A stretch of DNA of 64,000 nucleotides from contig URCK01000002.1 of NCBI GenBank assembly GCA_900546295.1, positions 1 through 64,000 on the forward strand, written 5' to 3'. Below, piece by piece: positions 33,076 through 41,306 of this stretch; position 1 is the stretch's first letter; each line of letters begins with the position of its first letter. This DNA is from an uncultured Eubacteriales bacterium (lineage in GTDB: Bacteria; Bacillota; Clostridia; Oscillospirales; Oscillospiraceae). The position numbers were made by a program, and so were the translations under genes. The notes beneath the pieces were generated by a model. It had not been told where the DNA came from. It made no database searches and worked only from the letters and a program-made list of their open reading frames with translations.

Positions 33076-34968
33076 TTACTGCATCAGCTGCGCCACCATG
33101 TCGGTGTACGCGCCGGGGTCTTCGAGCGGCAGCCCCGCGATGAGGTTCGCCTGATCGTAGAGGATCTTCGCGTAGAGCGCAGCCTTGTCGCGGTCCGTCG
33201 CCATCAGCGCTTCCATCGCCTTGACCGCCGGATGCGCCACGTTCAGCTCGAGGATGCGCTCGGCCTTGACAGGCTCGGGCATTTCGAAGTTCTTGAAGTA
33301 CTTTTCCATCTCGAAGCTGAAGCCCTCGCCCGCCGTCAGGCAGACGGGATGGGTCTTTAGACGGTGGGAGACCTTGACCTCCTTGACCTTGTCGCCGAGG
33401 GTCTCCTTGACGAATTCGAGCAGCGCGCTGCTCTCGGCTTCGTCCTTTTGTTCCTCCTCGCCGCCGAGTTCAAGATCGCCGTCCACAATGGAGCGGAAGG
33501 GCTTTTCGTCGTAGTTCATCAGGGCCTGAAGCGTGAATTCGTCCGTCTCGCCGGTCAAATAGAGGATCTCGTAGTTCTTGTCCTTCAAAAGCTCGGTCTG
33601 CGGCAGCTTATCCACCGCCGCGACGCTCTCGCCCGCGGCGTAGTAGATGCACTTCTGATCTTCTTTCATGCGCGAGACGTATTCGCGGAGCGTCGTGAGC
33701 TTCTTCTCCGTGGAGGAGTAGAACATCAGCAGCTCCTTGAGAGAGTCCTTGCGCGTCTCGCCGCCGTCGCTCACGATGCCGAAGCCAAGCTGGCGGCCGA
33801 AGTTCGCGTAGAACTTCTCGTAGCCCTCGCGGTCGTCCCCCAGGAACTTTTCAAGGTCGGCGCGCACCTTCTTTTCAAGGTTCTGGCCGATGACCTTGAG
33901 CTGGCGGTCGTGCTGCAAGAGCTCGCGGGAGATGTTGAGGCTCAGATCCGGCGAATCGACCACGCCGCGCACAAAGCGCAGATAGTCAGGCAGGAGCGTG
34001 TCGCACTTGTCCATGATGAGAACGCCCGCGCTGTAGAGCTGCAAGCCCTTCTCGTAGCCTTCCGTGTAGAAGTTGAACGGGCGCGACGACGGCACGAACA
34101 GCAGCGCCTTATAGGTGACGCTGCCCTCGGCAGAGACGGTGATCGTACGCTGGGGCTTGTCGAATTCGCGCGTCAGCTCAGAATAGAACTTGTTGTACTC
34201 CTCGTCCGTCACCTCGCTGCGCTTGCGCTGCCAGAGCGGCACCATGGAGTTGACGGTCTTGAGCGCTTCGACGGTCTCAAACTCGGGCTTCTCCGGGTCG
34301 CTGCCCTCCTTGACCTTCTGCTCGGGCATCATCATGCGGATGGGGTAGCGGATGTAGTCGGAATACTTCTTGATGAGCGCGTGCAGGCGGTAGGGCTCGA
34401 GATACTCGCTGTAGTTCTCCTCGTCCGTGTCGGGCTTGATGTGCATGATGACCTCGGTGCCGACCGTTTCCTTGTCGCACTCGGTCACGGTGTAGCCGTC
34501 CGCGCCGGAAGACTGCCAGCGGTAGGCCTGCTCTTCGCCGTACTTCTTCGTGAGAACGGTGATCTCATCGGCGACCATGAAGGCGGAGTAGAATCCCACG
34601 CCGAACTGGCCGATGATGTCGATATCGGCGTCCTTCTTGTCCTTTTCCTCCGTCTCCTGGCGGAACTTATAGGAACCGGAGGAGGCGATCACGCCGAGGT
34701 TGTTTTCAAGCTCTTCTTTACTCATGCCGATGCCGTTATCGGAAACGGTCAGCGTGCGGTTTTCCTTGTCGACCGACACCGTGATGGCAAAATCGCTGCG
34801 GTTCATGCCGACCTTGTCATCCGTCAGCGCAACATAGCAGAGCTTGTCGATGGCGTCGCTGGCGTTGGAGATGATCTCGCGCAGGAAGATCTCCTTATGG
34901 GTATAAATGGAGTTTATCATCAGGTCGAGCAAACGCTTCGACTCTGCTTTGAACTGTTTCTTTGCCAT
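33076..34968 (-). CDS. htpG: Molecular chaperone HtpG (Hsp90)
   Basis: 630 residues. N-terminal GHKL ATPase domain (1-230) with SNASDAIDKL, DNGIGM and GQFGVGFYSAF; middle domain (about 240-510) with the SSRPFNFY region; C-terminal dimerization domain to the end. Assists folding of client proteins under stress. A CIRCE operator lies about 80 bp upstream. Confidence 0.97.
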   Translation of the reverse strand: MAKKQFKAESKRLLDLMINSIYTHKEIFLREIISNASDAIDKLCYVALTDDKVGMNRSDFAITVSVDKENRTLTVSDNGIGMSKEELENNLGVIASSGSYKFRQETEEKDKKDADIDIIGQFGVGFYSAFMVADEITVLTKKYGEEQAYRWQSSGADGYTVTECDKETVGTEVIMHIKPDTDEENYSEYLEPYRLHALIKKYSDYIRYPIRMMMPEQKVKEGSDPEKPEFETVEALKTVNSMVPLWQRKRSEVTDEEYNKFYSELTREFDKPQRTITVSAEGSVTYKALLFVPSSRPFNFYTEGYEKGLQLYSAGVLIMDKCDTLLPDYLRFVRGVVDSPDLSLNISRELLQHDRQLKVIGQNLEKKVRADLEKFLGDDREGYEKFYANFGRQLGFGIVSDGGETRKDSLKELLMFYSSTEKKLTTLREYVSRMKEDQKCIYYAAGESVAAVDKLPQTELLKDKNYEILYLTGETDEFTLQALMNYDEKPFRSIVDGDLELGGEEEQKDEAESSALLEFVKETLGDKVKEVKVSHRLKTHPVCLTAGEGFSFEMEKYFKNFEMPEPVKAERILELNVAHPAVKAMEALMATDRDKAALYAKILYDQANLIAGLPLEDPGAYTDMVAQLMQ

Positions 34969-35047
34969 AAAAGCATCCCTCTCTTATCGTAATTTGACTC
35001 TCAGTATAGCAGATAATCCTTTGCATTTGTTACCGTTCCGTGAACTT

Positions 35048-35074
35048 TTAGCACTCTCGTGCTTCAAGTGCTAA
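35048..35074 (-). promoter_or_regulatory. CIRCE element (HrcA operator)
   Basis: TTAGCACTC, nine bases, then AAGTGCTAA: matches the CIRCE inverted repeat TTAGCACTC-N9-GAGTGCTAA at 17 of 18 positions. It is upstream of htpG, so heat-shock repression by HrcA is inferred. Confidence 0.88.
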
Positions 35075-35194
35075 CGCAATTTTTGTGCCGCAGGAAGGTT
35101 CCGCCGCGCCAAAATCGCGCTTCTCGCCGCTTCTCTTGTCGAAATCGCATATTCATACGTTTTTCTGCCGTTTTTCTTTGGGCAAACTGCGCTA

Positions 35195-35223
35195 TTGACT
35201 TCTCGCCCCGCGCGCGCTAAAAT
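35195..35223 (+). promoter_or_regulatory. Promoter of the liv leader
   Basis: TTGACT and TAAAAT with 17-bp spacing, 43 bp before the small ORF. Confidence 0.8.
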
Positions 35224-35265
35224 TAGCCCATCAAATATGAGAGATACATGAAAGGACGTCATGCT

Positions 35266-35499
35266 ATGTTCCGTTTTGCTTATGCAAATCAGAATACCGC
35301 TTCCGCTTCTGCCGCCTGCGCAGAGGCCGCTTCCTGCTGCACCTCTCAGTTCTCCGCTTGCAACTGCATCGTTATGGGCGCCATTATGATGGCGTCCATT
35401 ATTATTTTCCGCGAGATTACCATCATTGGCTTTTCCCTTCTGGTACTGGTCCTTCTGGTCGTTCTTTCGCGTGTTGCCCCGACAAGATGCAATTGCTGA
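35266..35499 (+). CDS. Leu/Ile/Val-rich small ORF upstream of liv (77 aa)
   Basis: 77 residues from ATG 35266 (AAAGGA upstream). The first half is rich in Ala, Ser and Cys (ten Cys in all, eight before the last strand). The second half is very rich in branched-chain residues: SIIIFREITIIGF then LLVLVLLVVL. It could be a one-helix membrane protein. It could also be an attenuation leader: it is the only gene between a promoter and a terminator that stands before livJ, and livJ has no promoter of its own in the remaining 46 bp. Confidence 0.55.
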   Translation: MFRFAYANQNTASASAACAEAASCCTSQFSACNCIVMGAIMMASIIIFREITIIGFSLLVLVLLVVLSRVAPTRCNC

Positions 35500-35523
35500 G
35501 CACTTCTTCAAGCGATACAGCAA

Positions 35524-35557
35524 AGCGGTTCTGCCGGGATGGCGGGATCGCTTTTTT
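35524..35557 (+). terminator. Terminator/attenuator before livJ
   Basis: 12-bp stem (with G-T pairs) AGCGGTTCTGCC/GGCGGGATCGCT, 5-nt loop, TTTTTT; starts 24 bp after the small ORF's stop. Confidence 0.8.
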
Positions 35558-35603
35558 GTATAAACAAACCTGTCAATTCTTGAATCAAAGGAGATACAAA
35601 ACG

Positions 35604-36779
35604 ATGAAAAAGAAGTTTATGTGCATGTTCATGGCCGCTGCCATGACGCTCTCGATGGCCGCCTGCGGCTCCAAGGGCGACGATGCGAACACCGACGACA
35701 ATGCAGGCGGCGCATCCGACGATGTCCAGACCTTTACGGTCGGCACCTCCGGCCCGCTGACCGGCGACAACGCGATCTACGGTATGGCCGTCAAGCAGGG
35801 CGTGGAGCTCGCCGTCAACGAGATCAACGCGAGCGACAGCAAGATCAAGTTTGAGTTCCTCTCTCAGGACGATGAGGCCGACGGTGAAAAGGCCGTCAAC
35901 GCCTACAACAACATGATGGACAACGGTATGCAGGTCCTCGTCGGCCCCACGACCACCGGCGCTTCCATCGCCGTTGCCGATGCCTGCTACACCGACCGCA
36001 CCTTCATGCTGACCCCCTCCGCCTCCTCCACTGACGTGACCGCGGGCAAGGACAATGTCTTCCAGGTCTGCTTCACCGACCCCAACCAGGGCGTTTGCGC
36101 TGCCGACTACATGGCTGAGCACTACGGCGATGCCAAGATCGCCGTCATCTACCGCAACGACGACGCCTACTCTCAGGGCATCCGCGATGCTTTCGTGAAG
36201 GAAGCGGGCGACAAGGGCCTCTCCATCGTCTATCAGGGCACCTTTACCCTCGACACCTCCTCTAACTTCTCCGTTCAGCTCGCCGCCGCGCAGACTGCCG
36301 GCGCCGACCTCGTCTTCCTCCCCATCTACTATCAGCCCGCTTCCGTGATCTTCGCGCAGGCCAAGGCCATGGGCTATGCCCCCACCTTCTTCGGTGTGGA
36401 CGGCATGGACGGCATCCTCAATATGCCCGGCTTTGACACCAGTCTCGCCGAGGGCCTCGTGCTGATGACCCCGTTCTGCGCCACCGTTGAATCCAGCAAG
36501 AGCTTCGTCGACGCTTACACTGCCGCTTACGGCACCACGCCCAACCAGTTCGCCGCCGACGCCTACGATGGTGTTTACATCGTCAAGGCCGCGCTCGAAC
36601 AGGCCGGCTGCACCGCCGATATGAGCAATGAAGAGATCTGCGACGCGCTCGTTTCCGCCATCACCTCCCTCAAGTTCACCGGCCTCACCGGTACCGACAT
36701 GTCCTGGAACGCCGAGGGTCAGGTCTCCAAGGCCCCGACCGCCTACGTCGTCAAGGACGGCCAGTACGTTGAGGGCTGA
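35604..36779 (+). CDS. livJ: Branched-chain amino-acid-binding lipoprotein
   Basis: 391 residues. Signal peptide with lipobox LSMAAC (Cys21), then a type I periplasmic-binding fold: VGTSGPLTGDNAIYGMAVKQG at the start and VGPTTTGASIAV in the first lobe. Collects leucine, isoleucine, valine or relatives for the LivHMGF transporter. AAAGGAG precedes ATG 35604; longer frames cross the terminator. A stem-loop follows it. Confidence 0.93.
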   Translation: MKKKFMCMFMAAAMTLSMAACGSKGDDANTDDNAGGASDDVQTFTVGTSGPLTGDNAIYGMAVKQGVELAVNEINASDSKIKFEFLSQDDEADGEKAVNAYNNMMDNGMQVLVGPTTTGASIAVADACYTDRTFMLTPSASSTDVTAGKDNVFQVCFTDPNQGVCAADYMAEHYGDAKIAVIYRNDDAYSQGIRDAFVKEAGDKGLSIVYQGTFTLDTSSNFSVQLAAAQTAGADLVFLPIYYQPASVIFAQAKAMGYAPTFFGVDGMDGILNMPGFDTSLAEGLVLMTPFCATVESSKSFVDAYTAAYGTTPNQFAADAYDGVYIVKAALEQAGCTADMSNEEICDALVSAITSLKFTGLTGTDMSWNAEGQVSKAPTAYVVKDGQYVEG

Positions 36780-36834
36780 TCCCCGCAAAGATACCAAACA
36801 GACCGTTTATCGTCTCTCTCACGGAGCGAAGGGT

Positions 36835-36859
36835 CGCCGGGAGGAAAAAACTCCCGGCG
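36835..36859 (+). promoter_or_regulatory. Stem-loop livJ/livH
   Basis: CGCCGGGAG/CTCCCGGCG around GAAAAAA. No T run follows; probably stabilises livJ mRNA and lowers downstream expression. Confidence 0.6.
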
Positions 36860-36970
36860 GCCTGCGCCCTGCTTCTATGGCGGAAACGAAGGCAGCGTCC
36901 TTCCTCTCTGCCCTTGTTTCTGCCACAGACGTTTTCCCCAACTCCAACGAGAAAAAAGAGGTGCCATCCT

Positions 36971-37849
36971 ATGGAATTCTTATCCTATCTCATCAGCGGC
37001 ATCAGCCTCGGCAGCGTGTACGCCATCATCGCCCTCGGCTATACGATGGTCTACGGCATTGCCAAGATGCTGAACTTCGCCCACGGCGACGTCATCATGA
37101 TCGGCGGCTACGTTTCCTTCTGCGCGATGTTCTATCTGGGCCTTCCCAGCATCGTCGCGGTGCTGATGGCCGTTGTCGTGTGCACCGTCCTCGGCATCGT
37201 CATCGAGCGCCTTGCCTACAAGCCCCTGCGCTCCGCGCCGAGCCTCGCGGTGCTCATCACCGCCATCGGCGTGAGCTATTTCCTTCAGAACTCCGCGCTG
37301 CTCATCTGGAAGGCCGCCGCGCGCTCCTATCCCCCCGTGGTCACGGGCGCTGTGAAGATCTTCGGCGGCAAGCTGACCGTTTCCTACATCTCCCTTCTCA
37401 CGATCTCCGTCTGTATCGTCATCATGATCGCGCTGACGCTCTTTGTCAGCAAGAGCAAGATGGGCAAGGCCATGCGCGCCTGCTCGGAGGATAAGGCGGC
37501 GGCGCAGCTGATGGGCATCAACGTCAACGCGACCATTTCCGCGACCTTTGCCATCGGCTCGGCGCTCGCGGCCATCGCCGGCGTGCTGCTCTGCTCGTTC
37601 AATACCTCCCTCATGCCCACCACCGGCTCCATGCCCGGCATCAAGGCTTTTACCGCGGCGGTGTTCGGCGGCATCGGCTCCATCCCCGGCGCATTCCTCG
37701 GCGGGCTCCTGCTCGGCATCATCGAGGCCATGGCCCAGGCGTATATCTCGACGAACCTCGCAAACTCGATCGTCTTTGCCGTGCTGATCGTCGTGCTGCT
37801 CGTCAAGCCCGCAGGACTGCTCGGCAAGTACGTGCCGGAGAAAGTGTAA
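36971..37849 (+). CDS. livH: Branched-chain amino-acid ABC permease LivH
   Basis: 292 residues with about eight membrane segments. Typical LivH patterns: SGISLGSVYAIIALGYTMVYGI at the N-terminus split across helix 1, NFAHGDVIMIG, and the loop DKAAAQLMGIN. GAGGTG precedes ATG 36971; an earlier start at 36914 has no site. Pairs with LivM. Confidence 0.94.
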   Translation: MEFLSYLISGISLGSVYAIIALGYTMVYGIAKMLNFAHGDVIMIGGYVSFCAMFYLGLPSIVAVLMAVVVCTVLGIVIERLAYKPLRSAPSLAVLITAIGVSYFLQNSALLIWKAAARSYPPVVTGAVKIFGGKLTVSYISLLTISVCIVIMIALTLFVSKSKMGKAMRACSEDKAAAQLMGINVNATISATFAIGSALAAIAGVLLCSFNTSLMPTTGSMPGIKAFTAAVFGGIGSIPGAFLGGLLLGIIEAMAQAYISTNLANSIVFAVLIVVLLVKPAGLLGKYVPEKV

Positions 37850-37859
37850 GGTGGCCGGA

Positions 37860-38948
37860 ATGACAAAGAAAATGAAACAGTTCAACTCCCTCAAGAAAAC
37901 CACCAAGGTCGACTTTGCGACCTATTTCGGCGTGATCGCCGCGTTCGTCATCGTGACGGTGCTGCGAAGCAACGGCTCGCTCTCCCGCTCCACCATCGGC
38001 CTTCTCGTGCCGATCTGCTGCTATATGTCCATGGCCGTTTCGCTGAACCTCACCGTCGGCATCCTCGGCGAGCTGAGCCTCGGCCACGCGGGCTTTATGA
38101 GCGTGGGCGCGTTCACGGGCATCGTCGTTTCGCAGAGCCTTATGAATTTCATCCCGAACGCCCCCGTGCGCCTTGCGCTCTCGATGTTCGCCGGCGCGCT
38201 CCTTGCAGCGCTCGTCGGCCTTCTCATCGGCACGCCCGTGCTCCGCTTGCAGGGCGACTATCTCGCCATCGTGACGCTCGCCTTCGGCGAGATCATCAAA
38301 GAGCTCATCAACTGCCTCATCATCGGCTGCGATGAAAAGGGTCTGCACTTCGTCTTCAACCTCTCGGGCAACAAGACAGTCGACGACCTCGGTCTCGGCG
38401 CGAACGGCACGGCCATCATCAAGGGCGCGCAGGGCGCGACCGGCACCACCGCCATCGCAAGCTTCACCGCGGGCTTCATCCTCGTGATGCTCACGCTCCT
38501 CATCGTGCTGAACCTGACGCGCTCGCGCGCGGGCCGCGCGATCATGGCCATCCGCGACAACCACATCGCCGCGCAGGCAATCGGCCTGAACCTGACGAAA
38601 TATAAGCTCATGGCCTTCGTCACCTCCGCCGCCCTCGCGGGCGCGGCGGGCGCGCTCTTCGGCCTGAACTACTCTTCTCTCCAGGCCACAAAGTTCAACT
38701 TCAACCTCTCTATCCTCGTGCTGGTGTTCGTGGTGCTCGGCGGGCTCGGCAACGTCTGGGGCTCGCTCGTCGCCGCCGCCGCGCTCACCATCCTGCCCGA
38801 GGCACTGCGCCCGCTCCACGACTACCGTATGCTCATCTATGCGATCGTGCTGATCTTCGTCATGCTCGCGACCAATAACCCGCAGGCCAAGGCGTTCTTC
38901 GGCAGGCTCTTGCCCCACCGCCGCGCCAGTGCTGAAAAGGAGGACTGA
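37860..38948 (+). CDS. livM: Branched-chain amino-acid ABC permease LivM
   Basis: 362 residues, about nine to ten membrane segments. SLGHAGFMSVGAFTG and LQGDYLAIVTLAFGEI are LivM patterns; the ATPase contact loop is IGLNLTKYKLMAFV. ATG 37860 has AAGGTGG upstream; a GTG at 37851 is inside that site. Follows livH by 10 nt. Confidence 0.93.
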   Translation: MTKKMKQFNSLKKTTKVDFATYFGVIAAFVIVTVLRSNGSLSRSTIGLLVPICCYMSMAVSLNLTVGILGELSLGHAGFMSVGAFTGIVVSQSLMNFIPNAPVRLALSMFAGALLAALVGLLIGTPVLRLQGDYLAIVTLAFGEIIKELINCLIIGCDEKGLHFVFNLSGNKTVDDLGLGANGTAIIKGAQGATGTTAIASFTAGFILVMLTLLIVLNLTRSRAGRAIMAIRDNHIAAQAIGLNLTKYKLMAFVTSAALAGAAGALFGLNYSSLQATKFNFNLSILVLVFVVLGGLGNVWGSLVAAAALTILPEALRPLHDYRMLIYAIVLIFVMLATNNPQAKAFFGRLLPHRRASAEKED

Positions 38949-38950
38949 CC

Positions 38951-39799
38951 ATGACACAGAAAGAAAAAGCCAAGCTCGTTCCCGTCTCCCGTGAGCCGGC
39001 GCTGCTGACCGAGCGCGACGCGGATAAATCCCCCGTGCTCGAGTGCATCGACCTCGGCATCACGTTCGGCGGTCTGAAAGCGGTCGACAACTTCAATGTG
39101 ACCATCGGCCGCACCGAGATCACCGGCCTCATCGGCCCGAACGGCGCGGGCAAGACCACGGTCTTCAACCTGCTCACCAAGGTCTATCAGCCCACCCACG
39201 GCACGATCCTCTTAAACGGCAAGGATATCCACGACCTCAACACCGCGCAGGTCAACCGCGCGGGCATCGCACGTACGTTCCAGAATATCCGCCTGTTCGG
39301 CGATATGAGCGTGGAGCAGAACATCACCGTCGCCATGGACAACCAGGTGCACTACACGATGCCCGAGGGCATCCTGCGCCTGCCCCGCTTCTGGAAGGAA
39401 GAGCGCGTCATGCACGAGCGCGCGATGGAGCTGCTCTCCATCTTCCACATGGAGCACCTCGCCGACGCCAAGGCAAGCTCGCTGCCCTACGGCGCGCAGC
39501 GCCGCCTCGAGATCCTGCGCGCGCTGGCGACGAACCCGAGCCTTCTGCTGCTCGACGAGCCCGCCGCCGGCATGAACCCGAGCGAGACGGCCGAGCTGAT
39601 GGAAAACATCTGCTCCATCCGCGATACCTTCCATATCGCGGTGCTGCTCATCGAGCACGACATGAACCTCGTCATGAATATCTGCGAGGGCATCGCCGTG
39701 CTGAACTTTGGCCGCGTCATCGCCAAGGGCACGCCCGAGGACATTCAGAACAATCCCGAGGTCATTGAAGCCTACCTCGGCAAGAAGAAGGAGGCCTGA
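38951..39799 (+). CDS. livG: Branched-chain amino-acid ABC ATPase LivG
   Basis: 282 residues. Walker A GPNGAGKTT (about 62-70), Walker B LLLLDEPAAGMNP, H-loop IEHD. The signature is LPYGAQRRLEI, where LSYG is usual. An N-terminal extension of about 28 residues precedes the ABC domain. It starts 2 nt after livM stops. Confidence 0.94.
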   Translation: MTQKEKAKLVPVSREPALLTERDADKSPVLECIDLGITFGGLKAVDNFNVTIGRTEITGLIGPNGAGKTTVFNLLTKVYQPTHGTILLNGKDIHDLNTAQVNRAGIARTFQNIRLFGDMSVEQNITVAMDNQVHYTMPEGILRLPRFWKEERVMHERAMELLSIFHMEHLADAKASSLPYGAQRRLEILRALATNPSLLLLDEPAAGMNPSETAELMENICSIRDTFHIAVLLIEHDMNLVMNICEGIAVLNFGRVIAKGTPEDIQNNPEVIEAYLGKKKEA

Positions 39800-39801
39800 C
39801 G

Positions 39802-40512
39802 ATGGGACAGATCTTACAGGTGAATGATCTTCACGTTTACTATGGCAGCATCCACGCCGTCAAGGGCGTTTCCTTTGAGGTCAACGAGGGCGAGATCGTC
39901 ACGCTCATCGGCGCGAACGGCGCGGGTAAGTCGACCGTTCTGAACACGGTCTCCGGCCTTCTGCATCCCAAGCACGGCAGCGTCGTTTTCGAAGGCAAGG
40001 ACTTAAAGGGCGTACCCGCGCACAAGATCGTCGAGCGCGGTCTTGCACAGGTTCCCGAAGGCCGCCACGTCTTTTTGCAGATGACCGTGGAGGACAACCT
40101 TGAAATGGGCGCCTACACCCAGCCGAACTCCACCATTGACGCGGGCATTGCAGATGTGTATGAGCGCTTTCCGCGCCTAAAGGAGCGCCGCCGCCAGATC
40201 GCCGGCACGCTCTCCGGCGGCGAGCAGCAGATGCTCGCCATGGGCAGAGCGCTCATGTCGCGCCCCAAGCTTTTGATGCTCGACGAGCCGTCCATGGGCC
40301 TTGCGCCCATCCTCGTTGAGCAGATCTTCGACATCGTCCGCGAGCTGCACGCCGCAGGCACGACGATCCTCCTCGTCGAGCAGAACGCGCAGGCGGCGCT
40401 CTCCGTCGCCGACCGCGCCTACGTGCTGGAAACGGGCCGCATCACCCTCTCCGGCACCGGCAAAGAGCTCATGGCGAGCGACGCGGTGCGCAAGGCGTAC
40501 CTCGGCGGCTGA
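39802..40512 (+). CDS. livF: Branched-chain amino-acid ABC ATPase LivF
   Basis: 236 residues. Walker A GANGAGKST, signature LSGGEQQMLAMGRAL, Walker B LLMLDEPSMGLAP, H-loop VEQN, all intact. Starts 2 nt after livG and ends the operon at a strong terminator. Confidence 0.95.
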   Translation: MGQILQVNDLHVYYGSIHAVKGVSFEVNEGEIVTLIGANGAGKSTVLNTVSGLLHPKHGSVVFEGKDLKGVPAHKIVERGLAQVPEGRHVFLQMTVEDNLEMGAYTQPNSTIDAGIADVYERFPRLKERRRQIAGTLSGGEQQMLAMGRALMSRPKLLMLDEPSMGLAPILVEQIFDIVRELHAAGTTILLVEQNAQAALSVADRAYVLETGRITLSGTGKELMASDAVRKAYLGG

Positions 40513-40525
40513 TATTCCCATTCAA

Positions 40526-40560
40526 AAAAAAGAGTCGTTCGACCGAACGGCTCTTTTTTT
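40526..40560 (+). terminator. Terminator of the liv operon
   Basis: AAAAAAGAGTCGTTC/GAACGGCTCTTTTTT (one G-T pair), 4-nt loop, T run. Confidence 0.9.
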
Positions 40561-40811
40561 GCGCACTTTCCCCGTGCTGTTCAAAGTACGCCCCTTTTCG
40601 CGCATTTCCCGCTTGCATCCGCCATCCCGTGCGGATAGAATACCATGTACCCGGTAAAACCCGCGGCGCGGCCGCCATTCGGCAAAAAATTCAGATTCTC
40701 TTCATCAATTCTTTGCTTTTTCGTGCTATAGTAGAGGATAACGGCCGCTTTGACCGGTCTTCCCCGGCGCGGCGCGCGCCGAGTGTTTCTTGCGAAAGGA
40801 GTGGGGCGATC

Positions 40812-41294
40812 ATGGGTTTTCTGCGCTGCTGCGTTTATTTCGCGGCTTTGGGCGTCGCGTCGTTTTTTGTCGGCAGGCTTCTGCCAAAGTCCTGGTTTCA
40901 CGCCGACCGCTTCCCCTATCGCTGCGCGCCGTGGGAGGCAAAGCTCTACCGCGCGCTGCGCGTGCACGCATGGCAGGACAAGGTGCCCGACATGAGCAGG
41001 ATCGTCCCGAAGCTCATCCCCGCCAAAAAGCTCGAGGGCGACTTCCGCGAGCAGCTGCCGCGCATGATCGAGGAGACCTGCGTGGCGGAGTGCATCCACT
41101 TCCTGCTCATGCCGCTCGGCCTCTATGCCCTGCGCCTCTGGCCCGGGGCGGGCGGCGCGCTTTTCGCGGCCGTCTACATTCTTTTCGGCAACCTTCCCTT
41201 CCTCATCATCCAGCGCTACAACCGGCCGCGCCTTGTGCGTCTGCTCGCCATGCAGCAGCGCCGGAGCGCGAAACAGAACCAACAACCGTCGTAA
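40812..41294 (+). CDS. CrtO-like acyltransferase family protein
   Basis: 160 residues with membrane segments near 5-25 and 95-135. Resembles glycosyl-4,4'-diaponeurosporenoate acyltransferase (CrtO) of staphylococci: the WEAKLYRALRVHAWQDKVPD segment, the basic KKLEGDFREQLPRMIEETCVAE segment (read in parts) and the final NLPFLIIQRYNRPR. No other carotenoid gene is present, so its acceptor may be a glycolipid made by the next gene. AAAGGAG precedes ATG 40812. First of three tightly linked genes. Confidence 0.75.
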   Translation: MGFLRCCVYFAALGVASFFVGRLLPKSWFHADRFPYRCAPWEAKLYRALRVHAWQDKVPDMSRIVPKLIPAKKLEGDFREQLPRMIEETCVAECIHFLLMPLGLYALRLWPGAGGALFAAVYILFGNLPFLIIQRYNRPRLVRLLAMQQRRSAKQNQQPS

Positions 41295-41306
41295 AGGATC
41301 GGACCG

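Noticed and set aside
35071..35523. Minus-strand frame of 150 aa
   Set aside because: It overlaps the CIRCE region, a rightward promoter and the terminator before livJ; no ribosome site.
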